Source: Gigaspora margarita
Lineage: Eukaryota; Glomeromycota; Glomeromycetes; Diversisporales; Gigasporaceae
NCBI GenBank assembly: GCA_009809945.1
Contig: WTPW01000012.1
Location: forward strand, 717,351 to 781,350
Length of the DNA: 64,000 nucleotides
Direction: 5' to 3'
A program made the translations under genes and the position numbers. Positions 12,100-23,330 of the stretch are shown here, piece by piece. The notes beneath the pieces are model-generated. The model had not been told where the DNA came from, did no database searches, and saw only the letters and a list, made by a program, of their open reading frames with translations. Every line of letters starts with the position of its first letter. Position 1 is the stretch's first letter.

Positions 12100-13311
12100 G
12101 AACTGCAAAGTATTCTTCTGTGATGTATTGTTAAATATATTTAAAAGCATTGATTTGTAAAACAAAGAAATAGTAATATCATGAAAGTAGAAAGCAGATA
12201 ACGAATTATTAGCGGTGGTTGTTGAGGTATTGATATGAAAAAACTTGTAAACCTTGCATATCGATTTTGTATATCTTCCAAGTGCTCAGACTGTTTTGGC
12301 CTTAAAAAGCACTTGACGCGACCAACTAGAACCTTAATTGGCTCTAACCCTTTGCCGATTACCAACTGCGGTGTATTTATTATGCACAGTTGCCATGTTC
12401 GTTTCATGTTTCAGTTCTTTGATGACTTTTTGCATGTTCTTATCACTGTCGATGATTACTGTGAAACCTTATTACGTAATTCTCACTCATCTAGAAATGA
12501 AAGGATAGCATTACCGGCGGTATGTGGATGATGGATATAGATATGTTCGTTAAAAAGTGTAATCTCGTGTAATTGAAAGTCACGATCAAGGTACGAACAC
12601 ATTATACCCAGTAAACCTTGTCACAAGTCAAAGATACAGAAGTCGAGTCCTTTTTTATTTTTTTCCATTATTAATTTGAAAGAATGATTGAATGCGAGAT
12701 GTACAAGTTTTTTTTATGTATTTGATACATGGAATATGAAATTTTGGATCTAACTAAGTTATGAATTTTCTAAAGATTGGATTTTGAAGAACGGTTAGTG
12801 GTTGTGAATCAGTTATGATCCAATCCACAAGGTATTGATAGGGTTGTTAATGGAGCGCTCCAGTCAATAGTAAAACATATAACCCACTCCTGAGCACTCC
12901 AGAAGTGGGTTATATGTTTTATTAATGTCTGGAGTACTCCATTAATAACTCTAGGTATTGACATAATTGAAGTTGACGCGATTCGCTATAAGATATTTTA
13001 GCTGACTCTGAATTATATTTATTTTTAGCCTGGTCCTGGTGATCCAGTGAACATTAGTAAGGTGATAGAACAATTACTAACGCTAGTAGAATTATTAACT
13101 TTGTATTGTGTACCACGCTTTTTTCCTTTCACCACTTCAACTTTATAAACCGCATGGCTTATATCATTAATATACATGGGATCAAAGTACAACCAAATCC
13201 AACTTCTGACATTCTACCGCCACGAATATCTTTAACTTTTGCCTTTTTATTAGAAGTGTTATTAAATACTTTAATCGATGTTTCAGCATCATTTTTGTCA
13301 CGAGTAGACAT
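12100..13311 (-). pseudogene. Decayed BED-finger hAT transposase (second)
   Basis: From an ATG at 13311 the minus strand reads a basic leader and a BED-like segment (SEV.., TLIP.., SHAV) in which the expected Trp and first Cys are replaced. Further on (about 12660-12100) the pieces FDL-stop-QGLLGIMCSYLDRDF, HPHTAGNAILSF and IIDSDKNMQKVIKEL match the hAT order: catalytic Asp/DLWT block, Y-D-E-W-like strand, HT block, and D-N-x-x-N-M block. The stop falls where hAT proteins have the Trp of DLW (TGA for TGG). Further frame breaks follow. A 115-bp MITE (12839-12953) sits in the middle. Confidence 0.65.
12839..12953. mobile_element. 115-bp hAT-like MITE, copy 1
   Basis: Near-palindromic element with ends TAGGGTTGTTAATGGAG and CTCCATTAATAACTCTA and a perfect 8-bp duplication GGTATTGA (12831-12838, 12954-12961). 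The middle has the inverted pair AAAACATATAACCCACTC/GAAGTGGGTTATATGTTTT. A second copy of identical length lies in an intron of the Aquarius gene (36558-36672). Confidence 0.9.
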
Positions 13312-13431
13312 TTTTCAATATAATTATTAAAGATAAAACATTGGCGCAAATTGATTTTATTTCTCTGATACTTCATTTAACCAAAGCAAATAAAACAAAT
13401 AAGAATACACAGATTGTCGATCAAAGGATCA

Positions 13432-13860
13432 CTAGCAAGTTAGTAAAATCATATCGTTCTCTTCAGTTTCACTACCGGAACTATCGCTATATGCACACCT
13501 TTTAAAGTTCTTAATAAAGAATTTTTGTATACAAAATATATTAATCAAATCTACGATAAGTATATATATCAGACCTTAAGTGGTCGTCTTTATCTAGTGT
13601 GCTTTCCTTCCGTTTACGATCAATAGTAGTGAAATTATTGACAATGTTCTTATGAAAATTCACTACAGTAAGGGTATGCTCTTGTAAATTTTTCGACTAC
13701 ATTAAAAATAAAGATTAGTAAATTTAAAAAATTATAAATAATTAATAAAAATGAATACTTTTTTTTCCGCAAGCTGTTACTTTTATGTGCGCCAATTGCA
13801 TAGTTTCATCCTCCTTTATCTTCCTAAGAGAATCTTTGTAACGATTATTATCAACTGGAG
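13432..13860 (-). CDS. Small gene of unknown function, first exon unresolved
   Basis: Three minus-strand exons keep one reading frame with consistent phases: 13860-13781 (acceptor TTTGTAG before it, donor GTAACA after it), 13696-13575 (acceptor AATGTAG, donor GTCTGA) and 13498-13432 (stop TAG). The product is charged and hydrophilic. It starts ..PVDNNRYKDSLRKIKED, is basic in the middle (IDRKRKES) and ends in an acidic tail (SDSSGSETEEND). I do not recognise the family. The first exon with the ATG was not resolved; ATGGATTGGTCT near 13975 is a candidate but does not join in phase. The gene is divergent from the JmjC gene, with about 250 bp between them. Confidence 0.5.
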
Positions 13861-14117
13861 CTACAAATTGAAAACATATAGTGTAATAAAATTTATTTCT
13901 TTTATAAGCAATTTCTTTTTAATTTCTTTTTAATTTCTTCTTTTTAATTTAAGATTTTGTATTTACAGACCAATCCATGTGATTGACCAAGTGACAACCC
14001 CAAATTAAAAAATTTTTTTTACCCCAAAAAATAAATAAAAATAGAAATTAAAAAAAAAAAAAAATATATATATATATATGATATATACATTTGCTAAATA
14101 ATTTTCGATTTTTTATA

Positions 14118-15877
14118 ATGCAAGCAATAAAAAGAAAATTAAGCGATCGAAGTAATGATTTTAATGGGGATTGTGCATTAAATGACCAATATGTTAATTG
14201 TTTGAAAAAAAGTAAAATAGCTTTAATACGACATCCACTTGGTATAATGCCATGGGGTAATTATTATATTGATTCTACAGAAAAAGGGTTTCGTAAAAAT
14301 CGTCGAGAAACAAGTCTTGGTACACTTGCACATTTAACAGATGAAATAATTTTAGAAATTCTTGGATATCTTAATGTAAAAGAATTATTAACTTTAGGTT
14401 TTACAAGTCAAGTATTATATTGTTTCATATCTTTTGAAGAATTATGGAGACAACTTACAATTCGAAAGTTTAATGGAGATTGGTGGTGGTATGGTACCTG
14501 GAAATTAACATACTTGAAACGATCAGATCCTAAATATGATGTTGATTCATTTATAAAACCCGCAATAAATGTAACACATTTTTATAGTGATATACTCTTT
14601 CAACCATTCTTGTATAGTTCGACAGGAATGGATCAATTCTTGGGAATAGAAACAATTGATCGTCGTTCAAACTTAAGCATAGATGAATTCAACACAAATT
14701 ATGCAGAAAAAAATAGACCAGTAATTATTACAGATGTAGTAACGCAATGGTCGGCATTTCAAAAATGGACAATGAAATATCTTTTAGAAAAATATGGAGA
14801 TATTAATTTTCGTGCGGAAGCAATTGATATAAAATTAAAAAATTATGCACAGTATAGTGTGAATACACTAGATGAAAGTCCATTATATTTGTTTGATAAA
14901 AAATTTGGGGAAAAGTGTAATGGTATTCTTGAAGATTTTTTTATACCAGAATATTTTTGTCAAGATTTTTTTAATATTTTTGGACAGAGTAGACCAGATT
15001 TTCGGTATTGTATAAATTAATATTTTTAATTTTTAAAATTTGAATTATTTTTATCAAAAAAAAAAAAAAAAACGATTTAGTCATTTATTATGATAGATGG
15101 ATTATAATCGGCCCAGCTCGTTCTGGATCAACATTTCATAAAGATCCAAATTCAACATCAGCGTGGAATGCAGTTATCAGTGGATCCAAAAAATGGATAA
15201 TGTATCCACCAGATATTCTTCCACCTGGTGTTTTTACTAGTGCAGGTTTGTGTAATTTGTTTAAAGAAATGTAGATTAAAAATTATTCAACATATTCACA
15301 TTTTTGTTTAAACAGATGAGTCAGAAGTTACATCACCAGTATCTTTGATGGAATGGCACTTTAATTATTATAAAGAAACAAACAAATCAAAAATACGACC
15401 TTTAGAAGGAATTTGTCGCGCAGGAGAAGTGATTTTTGTGCCAAATGGATGGTGGCATATGGTGATCAATCTCGAAGATTCTATTGCTATTGTATTTTAC
15501 CAATTAACTTTTTTATTATTATATTTGGTCTTTAATTATTATATAACGATTATAACTAACTAATTTAAATTTTTCTTCATTAATTGTAGACGCAGAACTT
15601 TGTTGGATTACATAATTTATCAAATGTACTTAAATTTCTCCGCGAGAAACCCGAACAAATTTCAGGATTTTCATCAGATTCTTGGCCATCTTGTAAAACT
15701 ATTCATGAAACTTTTTGCAAAAAACTTCAAGAAGTTTACCCTGGACTGTTAGAGAAACTTGAACTACATAATGATTCACATAAAGATAAAGATAACAAAC
15801 CGTCTGTTTGGGAACAGATCAAGAAACCTGATGATGCAGAAAAAGGATTTACATTTAATTTTTCTAATAATGACTAA
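14118..15877 (+). CDS. F-box/JmjC-domain oxygenase (JMJD6 class)
   Basis: Exons 14118-15004, 15097-15245, 15316-15491 and 15590-15877 join in phase to 500 codons (499 aa). Residues about 70-112 form an F-box (LTDEIILEILGYL). A cupin-like JmjC domain follows from about residue 185. The Fe(II)-binding triad is visible as His310-x-Asp312 (FHKDP, just after GPARSGS) and His393 (GWWHMVINL). The order F-box then JmjC and the W-x-x-GP-x-RSG and TSAWNAVISG-K-KW motifs match the JMJD6-related group, 2-oxoglutarate-dependent lysyl hydroxylases or demethylases. The F-box suggests coupling to an SCF ubiquitin ligase. The start is the ATG at 14118, since the frame upstream opens only on TTG. The exact substrate is unknown. 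Confidence 0.9.
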
Positions 15878-16051
15878 AAAAAAAGTCAGTACGAACGGCT
15901 TTATATTTTTATCAATTTTTTATGATAAATCTTCACAATAATATAGATTGTATGATTATTAAAAATTTAAAAACTCATTAACATGAGAAAAAGCAATTCA
16001 TGTTTTTATTTAAATAGAAATAATGCAATAATGTAATAATGTCTGTAAGCA

Positions 16052-17081
16052 TTAGATTTTTGGAATCTTTAAGGTTTTGCTCACCATTGCAATACCACTC
16101 AATGCATATAACAATACAACCGGATGCAACTGAATATTTGGAGATAATTCAACTGAACCACCAGGTAAATTATCATCTATTTGTCCCACCTTAAACAAAT
16201 AAGCGATTACAGCTACTATAGATAATGTCGTTGGAATTGGAGTTCCTTCATAATAGCTAATTTTACCGGAAGAATCCTTTGGAAGGGATGCAACAGATGC
16301 ATTATAACGAGCCAAACGAGCAATACCACAAGTTATAAAAATTGAGAGGATTATAGTATCAGCAAATGTGCGCATTCCAACTACGAAACCACACACTGCA
16401 GGAGCAACACCGAATGATATCTATAATATATAAAAGAAGATGAACAACTTTTAATAACAATTACTATTATCCAAGTCAAGTAATAAAGTAGTACAGAAGT
16501 TTTATAGACATGTCACTCTTCTTCTTATATTGAAGTGAGTATACCTGTCGGTATAGAAAGATTTTACTATTTTTACTATGTTGATATTTATATATAAATA
16601 TTGATATAGCCAGAGTGACACGTTATTGTTGGACGCGTTTCGTTACACTTAATCCTTATTTACTTACCAAATCCGCTAATGAGTCTAATTCCTGGCCTAA
16701 AAGGCTGGAACACTTTCTCCATCTGGCCACTTTTCCATCCAACAAATCAAATAGCATTCCCAATGGCATGAGCAATATGCCAAGCCAGAGAGACCATTCT
16801 TCTTTTGTAATCATATACTGTATACATGAAAAAATAGAATATGAACCACATAATCCATTTGCTAATGTAATGAAGTCCGCAAGATGGAAATTTCTAAAAG
16901 AAAATTAAAAAAATTCATTAGAATCCTTAAACTTTGATACGTTTCACGAAGATACTTTTTTTTTATAATACTTTATATTATTAATTATTATTATAACATA
17001 CCTCACTAATGAAAAATGTTTATAATCATCAATAAAATGTCTCAATTCTTTTTCATTCTTTCCAGAAATAGAGTTTTCCAT
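16052..17081 (-). CDS. CHO1: CDP-diacylglycerol-serine O-phosphatidyltransferase
   Basis: Three exons (17081-17002, 16893-16668, 16420-16052) join in phase to 225 codons. The enzyme makes phosphatidylserine from CDP-diacylglycerol and L-serine at the endoplasmic reticulum. The CDP-alcohol phosphotransferase signature is complete: Asp79-Gly80, Ala83-Arg84, Gly93, Asp97 and Asp101 (DGKVAR..LLGQELDSLAD). Hydrophobic segments before it (about 37-55, 62-78) and after it fit the multi-pass fold. The sequence around GIARLARYN and YYEGTPIPTT is typical of the PssA/Cho1 type. At 224 aa it is slightly shorter than yeast Cho1, mostly in the N-terminus. Intron 2 (16421-16667) is long for the gene and contains the inverted pair TGTCACTCT/AGAGTGACAC, perhaps a small insertion. 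Confidence 0.92.
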
Positions 17082-18218
17082 TATTTTATTTTATTTTATT
17101 TTATTGGAATACTTGTTAAAAAATCAAAGTTTTATGTGTGTGTTTTTTTTTTTACTGATATTTATTATCGTTATCGTTATCGTTAAATTGTTATGTATTT
17201 ATGAATTTTTTTAAAATATATATATATAAAAAATCAGGTTATTTTGATATTACGTATAAATTACTGTATGCGCATGTGTTACAAATTTCGGGGCTAAAAA
17301 TTCTGCAATTTCCTAATGTTTTGATTAATATAATAATAATTTTTTTTTTCAAAAAAAAAAACTGCATGACATACGTCAATTTGTCACACTACAGATTAAT
17401 ATCCACAGAAAGTTAGGCGAAAACTAGTTCTTAATATAAAACGTGGCGAGAAACATTCGCAAATTCTTTATATTAAGAACCGAAATCACTTGATTTGGCG
17501 TCGTGACTTAATTGTAAACTTTACAATATTCTGACACATTAGGAGACTCTACTTGGCATTGTTTGGCGTTCGTAAAAAATTTAGAGTCTAACTAAACAAT
17601 TCGGAAATTATCTCACCAAAGGTTATACTATATGCATAGGCAGCATGGTACTCTAGACATTTAAATGTACTAGATCGAGACCCGTTGCTTCGCATATGTT
17701 ATTATAAGCTGAATGCTCATCACACCTGAAAATGGTCCAAGATTTGATAGATAGTAATTCACGAGAAATCACGTTCAGTACTAATTTTGGAATAAATTAC
17801 TTACTATATCTGGGTATCCCCGCAATATAACAATATAACAGTATAACATGACAATACAGTAATAATAGCTATAATACGTATAATTGAAATTTTGTAAATT
17901 TTGTAAATTTTGTGTATTATGTATTAAACAATAACATTTTGTTACAAATGAAAAGTAAAATAATGTATACTAACAGCTAATGTTACCAAAAGTTAATAAA
18001 AACTTGTCTTATCTAACTCATGGTATAATATTTAACGCAACTTTTGGAGAGGTATCCATCTCGGAATTCAATGGTAAAAATTTATCCCTGCCTACTTTTT
18101 GGGGAGATATATTATACACACGATGATAAACAATTGCACTGCATGACCATATATGGCGAAAAGGGACTACTGTATAAAAAAGCCATAACATATTATTTTT
18201 AGAGATTCCCCGAAAGCT
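17082..18218. other. Intergenic, upstream of CHO1
   Basis: Contains short (TTATT)n and (TTATCG)n repeats just upstream of CHO1 and an inverted pair TTCTTAATATAAA/TTTATATTAAGAA at about 17428-17478. No gene is recognised. Confidence 0.4.
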
Positions 18219-18957
18219 AGTTTCCCGCTAGCTAATTTTCCCGACACTATATCCCCGACAGAATGTTTCATCTACAGCACTTTTTGTTGACAGAATATTT
18301 CCTCGACATACCATGCTTTCTACAGCTTCTTTTACTGACATCTCATATTTTCGACAAGACATTTCTCTGACATGACATATTTCTAATGTGACTTTTCTCC
18401 GTACACTAAGTTTTATTGAATGCGACAACCCATTTTACCGAGTTTTTTGTTCACTTTTTATTCGCATGAATTCAATATGACAAGATAAGCTATTTATTTA
18501 ATTTCTCATTCGCATAATAATCTTTTTATTATTAAAACTAACCCTAACCCCTAACCTAACCCTAAAAAAACCCCCCTAACAAAAGGCCCTAAAAATTTTT
18601 GAAAATTTCATATTAAAATAATTAAATTTCAGTTTCAGCCATTTCCAGCTTCAGCCACGACAATAAGTACTAACTTACTCATTTAATATTTTTTTTGTAT
18701 TGAATATAATGATTATTTTTTAAACAAAATTTCTAATCGGGGAAAGATCTTGTCGGAAAAGAGATATCGGAAATATGTCATGTCAGAAAAATGTTCTTTC
18801 TGAAATACATCATGTTAGTAAAATGTCTTTTCAAAAATATGTCTTGTCAAGGATCAAAAACATGTCATGTTAGAGATATGTCTTGTCAAGAAACTATACT
18901 GTAGATGAAACATTCTGTCGGGGATATAGTGTCGGGAAAATTAGCTGGCGGGGAACT
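18219..18957. mobile_element. Fold-back element with 58-bp inverted termini
   Basis: Left terminus 18219-18277 and right terminus 18899-18957 are inverted repeats with only a few mismatches; both contain CCCGACACTATATCCCCGAC. Inside them, TGACATGACAT / ATGTCATGTCA-type units continue the inversion inwards, and the centre holds CCCTAACC-like telomeric repeats (18540-18575). I could not find a clear target duplication. The 66-codon minus frame inside is explained by the repeat structure. Confidence 0.7.
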
Positions 18958-19338
18958 AACTTTAGCAACAATGGATACAACTCACACTTATAAGTCGTGG
19001 TGTTACTAATTATAATTTAAATAAATTTAAACAATCATTTACTGATTTTAATAGAGCGTTGAAACCCGATCCATATACCGTATTTTCCTTTAAAATTCGT
19101 ATCAATTCTTAGGTAGATATTAAGAATCAATTGTAAATTTAAATAAAGCATTAAAACTTGAACAAAATGATCCATTTGCACTAAGAAATCGTGGATTTGC
19201 TTATTATCAACTAAATTGTTTTGAAGAATCACTTGCTGACTTAAATAAAATGTTGGGAATAGAGCCAGATGATGCTGTTGCATTAGAAGTTCGAGAATTT
19301 ATTCATTGTATGATAGAGAATTTTGAAGGATCATATAA

Positions 19339-19571
19339 CAGTGTTCTCAAATGACCGGGTCATTTGTGAATTTTTCGAGTCATTTAAAAGTCATTTAAAA
19401 ATCATTTAAAAATCATTTAAAAGTCATTTGAACTTGGAAGGTTCAAGTATCAATTTAATTTATTTAGTTAAAAGTTTCTTATGCAAACTAATAATATACA
19501 ATATTATTAGTTACATTACTTAATGAAAAAAAATTGGTGATTTGGTCATTTAAAGTCATTTGAGAACACTG
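19339..19571. mobile_element. hAT-like MITE inside the TPR pseudogene
   Basis: Termini CAGTGTTCTCAAATGACC and its inverted counterpart ending ..TTTGAGAACACTG are flanked by a perfect 8-bp duplication TCATATAA (19331-19338, 19572-19579). The left subterminal region has several direct copies of AGTCATTTAAAA. Removing the element with one duplication copy rejoins the TPR frame as ..FEGSYNDLKTSI. The ends are related to the 6559-7274 element. Confidence 0.9.
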
Positions 19572-19656
19572 TCATATAATGATTTGAAAACAAGCATAAG
19601 GAATTGATCCAGACTATATAAATGCATTTATAATTAGAGGAATTATTTATAAAATA

Positions 19657-19840
19657 CAGGTAACCCCCGTTAATATCAACCTATGTTAATATCAACCTAA
19701 GCCACAAATCAAATTTTTACAAATTTTTATATATCAAAATTCCCTCATATATATCAATTTTAATATGAATTTTCATTAATATCACTATCAACATAATTTT
19801 GAACAGGTTCAAATGGGTTGATATTAACGAGGGTCACCTG
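19657..19840. mobile_element. pogo/Tc1-mariner-like MITE inside the TPR pseudogene
   Basis: Inverted termini CAGGTAACCCCCGTTAATAT and ..ATATTAACGAGGGTCACCTG are flanked by TA on each side (19655-19656, 19841-19842). The ends resemble pogo/Tigger MITEs. Removing the element and one TA rejoins the TPR frame as ..GIIYKILVHYEEFLASF, so the insertion was in coding sequence. Confidence 0.85.
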
Positions 19841-21984
19841 TATTGGTTCATTATGAAGAGTTTCTTGCAAGTTTCAATAAGACTTTAAAATCGAGTCAAA
19901 TGGTATATTAACATTTAGCAATCATGGAAATGCATCCTGTATATTAGAACTATATGAAGAATCACTTAGTAACTTAAGATCATTATTAGAAATCGATCCA
20001 AATTATTATAATGGCATTTAGTAGTCGTGGAGAGATTAGATCGACACGAAAAATTTTGAATAAATCATTGGAAATTGTGCCAAATAATGTGTACACACCT
20101 GTGAGACGCGAAATTACGTATGAGCTGTTTGTTTCAATACGAAAAATCACTTACAGCTTGGAACCAAATAAGATAGTGGCATTTATGGGTCGCAGTGAAG
20201 TTTATATACAATTACATCGTTATGAAGAATCTCTTGCAGATTTAATTAGAGCATTAGAAATTGAACCAAATGATGTTGATATACTAGGAAGACGCGGTGT
20301 TACTTATAGAATGTTACAACAATACGAGAATTCACTTGCAAACTTAGGTAAAGTTTTAGAAATTCAAGCAAGTGATTAAAATATGTACTTACAAACCGTG
20401 GAGCTGTCTATAGCACTTTAGAAATTGTTCCAAATGATATATTTGCATTTAAATGTCGTGGAATACTTTACAGAGAACTGAAAAGCTATGAAAAGTCTCA
20501 TGCAGATTTGGAAAAAAGCAATAGAAATAGAACAGGAGCAATTAGCATAGCGTATCAAGCGCAGATAAATAATAAATGTCCGCTTTGTAAAATTCAGCTA
20601 TACGTCATAGATAAATATTGCTTTAAATGTATTCGGAAACAATTTGATAGCGAATTTGTTAATTGAACGTCTGGTTGATAAACTTATTCAACAATGTAAG
20701 CTCGAAAACCCTATACCAGGTAAAATAATAGAATGAGTGCTTACGAAAACTTTCAAAATATTACATATATAGCAAAAAGTGGATTTGGTTCTATTTATAC
20801 CTCAATATGGGTGAAGAGATGGATTGATGATTGGAATAATGAAACTCAAATTTAAAAGATCGGGATCTAATGAAATTGTATTAAAACGATTATTTAATTC
20901 TAATAATCCGATCCATAAATTTTTTTGAAGGGGTATTATATAATTTATATTATTCATTTAAATAATGTCACTACATTTAATCTTTTTAATTTAAATCCAA
21001 CATTCCTCCTATTAATAGGCAATAACCCATTTTTGTTTTCAACGAAAGGAGGATTTGGAGTCAAAATAGAGATATCCATCCTGGAAATATTCTATCTGAT
21101 GGAAAAAAAAGGTTTATCAGTGATTTGATGTTTGCGGACCTGCAGATAAAATCCAGCAAAGCAGGTATATGGAATTATGCACCAGAAGTGTTATATAATA
21201 AACATTATACTTCAGCATTTGATATACAGTATATAGTATGGGAATAATTATGTGGCAACTAATAACAAGATACTTACCTTGCTAAAGATATATGTAATGG
21301 TTGTTGTCCATAGGGAATTTCAGGGCTACCTCCTGAATATGAATATATAATGAAAAGATGGAATACAGTTCCTGTGAAATGACCAAGCGCAGCGGAACTG
21401 CTTCACTATTTCGACAATAAGCTTGATCAAGTAAATTATGAAAATGTATTTCTAAATTTTAAAAATCAGTATATTGTTAACCAATTATTGTAAAAAAGTG
21501 TGTATCTTTTGACCTTTAAAATTTACCTATTCCTAAAAATACAGGTAAGTTTATTATCTACATTATATAATTCGAGCTTTATATTATTTGTTTAATATTT
21601 CGTGTGTCATAATATTTAGATGAATATATTCAAATGGAAAGTGATGACCTCCCTAATATTGCAACATGTAGAGAATGATAGTAGTTTAACAAAAAATAAT
21701 GAAGGTAATTAAATCTTTATTGACAAAATTATAATAAATTAATTTTTATATCAATTAAGTTATATTTTTCCATTTAGTTATTTTGATGAAAACGAAATCA
21801 ATAATTGCTTCAATTTCTATGGAAAATTTACAACTTATAAATTATGATTTCATAAAAAGTATATAAATCTTAAAAGTGATCATTTAATAGAATTTATTAT
21901 GTTTAATGTCGTTGCTATTTTTGTTTTTAATTATATAATAATTTAAAAATCAAATTTCTATATTTGATTCGCGCTTTTTCTTAT

Positions 21985-23330
21985 TCTGATTTAAAAGAAT
22001 ATAAAGAATCACTTACATATTAAAATAAAGCATTAGAAGCTAAGCCAGATAATGCGTTTATATTAGCAAGTCGTGGAGGAACTTATGTTAGAAAGATATG
22101 AAGAATTGCTAATAGATTTAAATAAATCATTGGAAATTGAACCAGATAACGAGCTTGCACTCATATTTCGTGGGAAGACTTATGTTAAGAAGATATGAAG
22201 AGTCGTTTGCATATTTAAATAATGTGTTGGAAATTGAGCCAAATAATGATTTGCCCTCAGAAATCGTGGGGAAATTTATCTAATAATGAAAAGATTTGAA
22301 CAATCTCATGTAGATTTGGGTGGAGTATTGGAAATTGAACAGGACAACGTTTTGGCACTTGTTAATCACGAAACTACTTATCGAAAATTGAACAGATATG
22401 AAGGTTCATTAACAGATTTGTATAAGATATTAAAAATTGAACCAAATCATTTTGACGCACTTCGAATCCGAGGATTTGTTTTTTATTGTTTGGATCGTTG
22501 TAAAGAATCACTTATAGACCTAAATAAAGCATTTAAAATTGATCCAAGTGATGTAGATACACTTAACAAACGTGGTATTACTTATCAAAAGTTAGAGCGA
22601 TATGAAGAGTCGCTCGCAGATTTGAACAACGCTTTGGAAATTGAACCAACCAATGTGTTTGCACTTATAAGTCGCGGAAATACTTATCATATGTTAAAGC
22701 AAGATGAAGAATCACTTATAGATTTAAATAAAGCTTTAGAAATTGAGCCAGCTAATGTGGATGCACTTATAAGTCGTGGAACTATTTGTCGAATGTTAGA
22801 GCAATATGAAGAATCACTTATAGATTTAAACAAAGCTTTGAATATTGAGCCAACCAATGTGTTTGCACTTGTAAGTCGTGGAAATATTTATCGAATGATG
22901 AACCATTATGAAGAATCTCTTGCAGATTTGAATAGAACACTAAAAATCGATCCAAATCATTTCTGATGCATTTGAAAGCTGAGGCTATGTCTATTATCAT
23001 TTAGATTGCCATGAAGAATCGCTTGCAGATTTGAATAGAATATTAGAAATTAATCCAGATATTGTTGAAGCACTTGCAATTCGTGGGGATATTAATCGAT
23101 TCTTAGGATATTACGAAGAATCACTTATAAAATTTGAACAAAGCATTGGAGTTGGAAATTGGCCCAAACTACATATTTGACTTTTAAAATCGTGGAATTT
23201 TATATCGATTTTTGGGTCGTTATGAAGAATCGCTTGCAGATTGGAATACGTGTAGAATATTAGAAATTAATCCAGATATTGCTGAAGCACTTGCAGTTCG
23301 TGTGGATAATCGATACTTTTTCATGAACAT
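21985..23330 (+). pseudogene. Second TPR array, mostly decayed
   Basis: About twelve tandem 34-residue TPR units are recognisable by their A/S-x-RG-x-x-Y and Y-EESL-DLN-LEIEP core. The piece 22286-22966 is still open for 226 codons and holds six to seven units. Upstream (21985-22285) and downstream (22967-23330) units continue in other frames after small indels. The units are more alike at DNA level than expected for old repeats, so the array probably grew by unequal crossover. No start codon or partner domain is visible. It may be the N-terminal part of another decayed gene. Confidence 0.6.

Larger units (their letters stand above)
19020..21530 (+). pseudogene. Decayed TPR / zinc-motif / protein-kinase gene
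   Basis: Fragments in all three plus frames form TPR units of 34 residues: ..NRGFAYYQLNCFEESLADLNK.. at about 19150 and YRMLQQYENSLANL in the open frame 20011-20379. A CPLC..CFKC zinc-like motif follows at about 20578-20625, then FVN-stop-TSG and an eroded kinase domain. Readable kinase parts are FGSIYT (about 20780), an HPGNIL-SDG-like catalytic-loop relic (about 21075), YAPEVLY (about 21175) and LPPEYEYIMKRWNTVP (about 21330). This order resembles Rhizophagus kinases, though the TPR fusion may be two neighbouring genes. Many stops and shifts make it non-functional. MITEs at 19339-19571 and 19657-19840 split the TPR region. Confidence 0.65.

Noticed and set aside
18540..18575. CCCTAACC-type repeat as a telomere or chromosome end
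   Set aside because: It is short, imperfect and sits in the loop of a fold-back element. Similar tracts occur inside several other MITEs.
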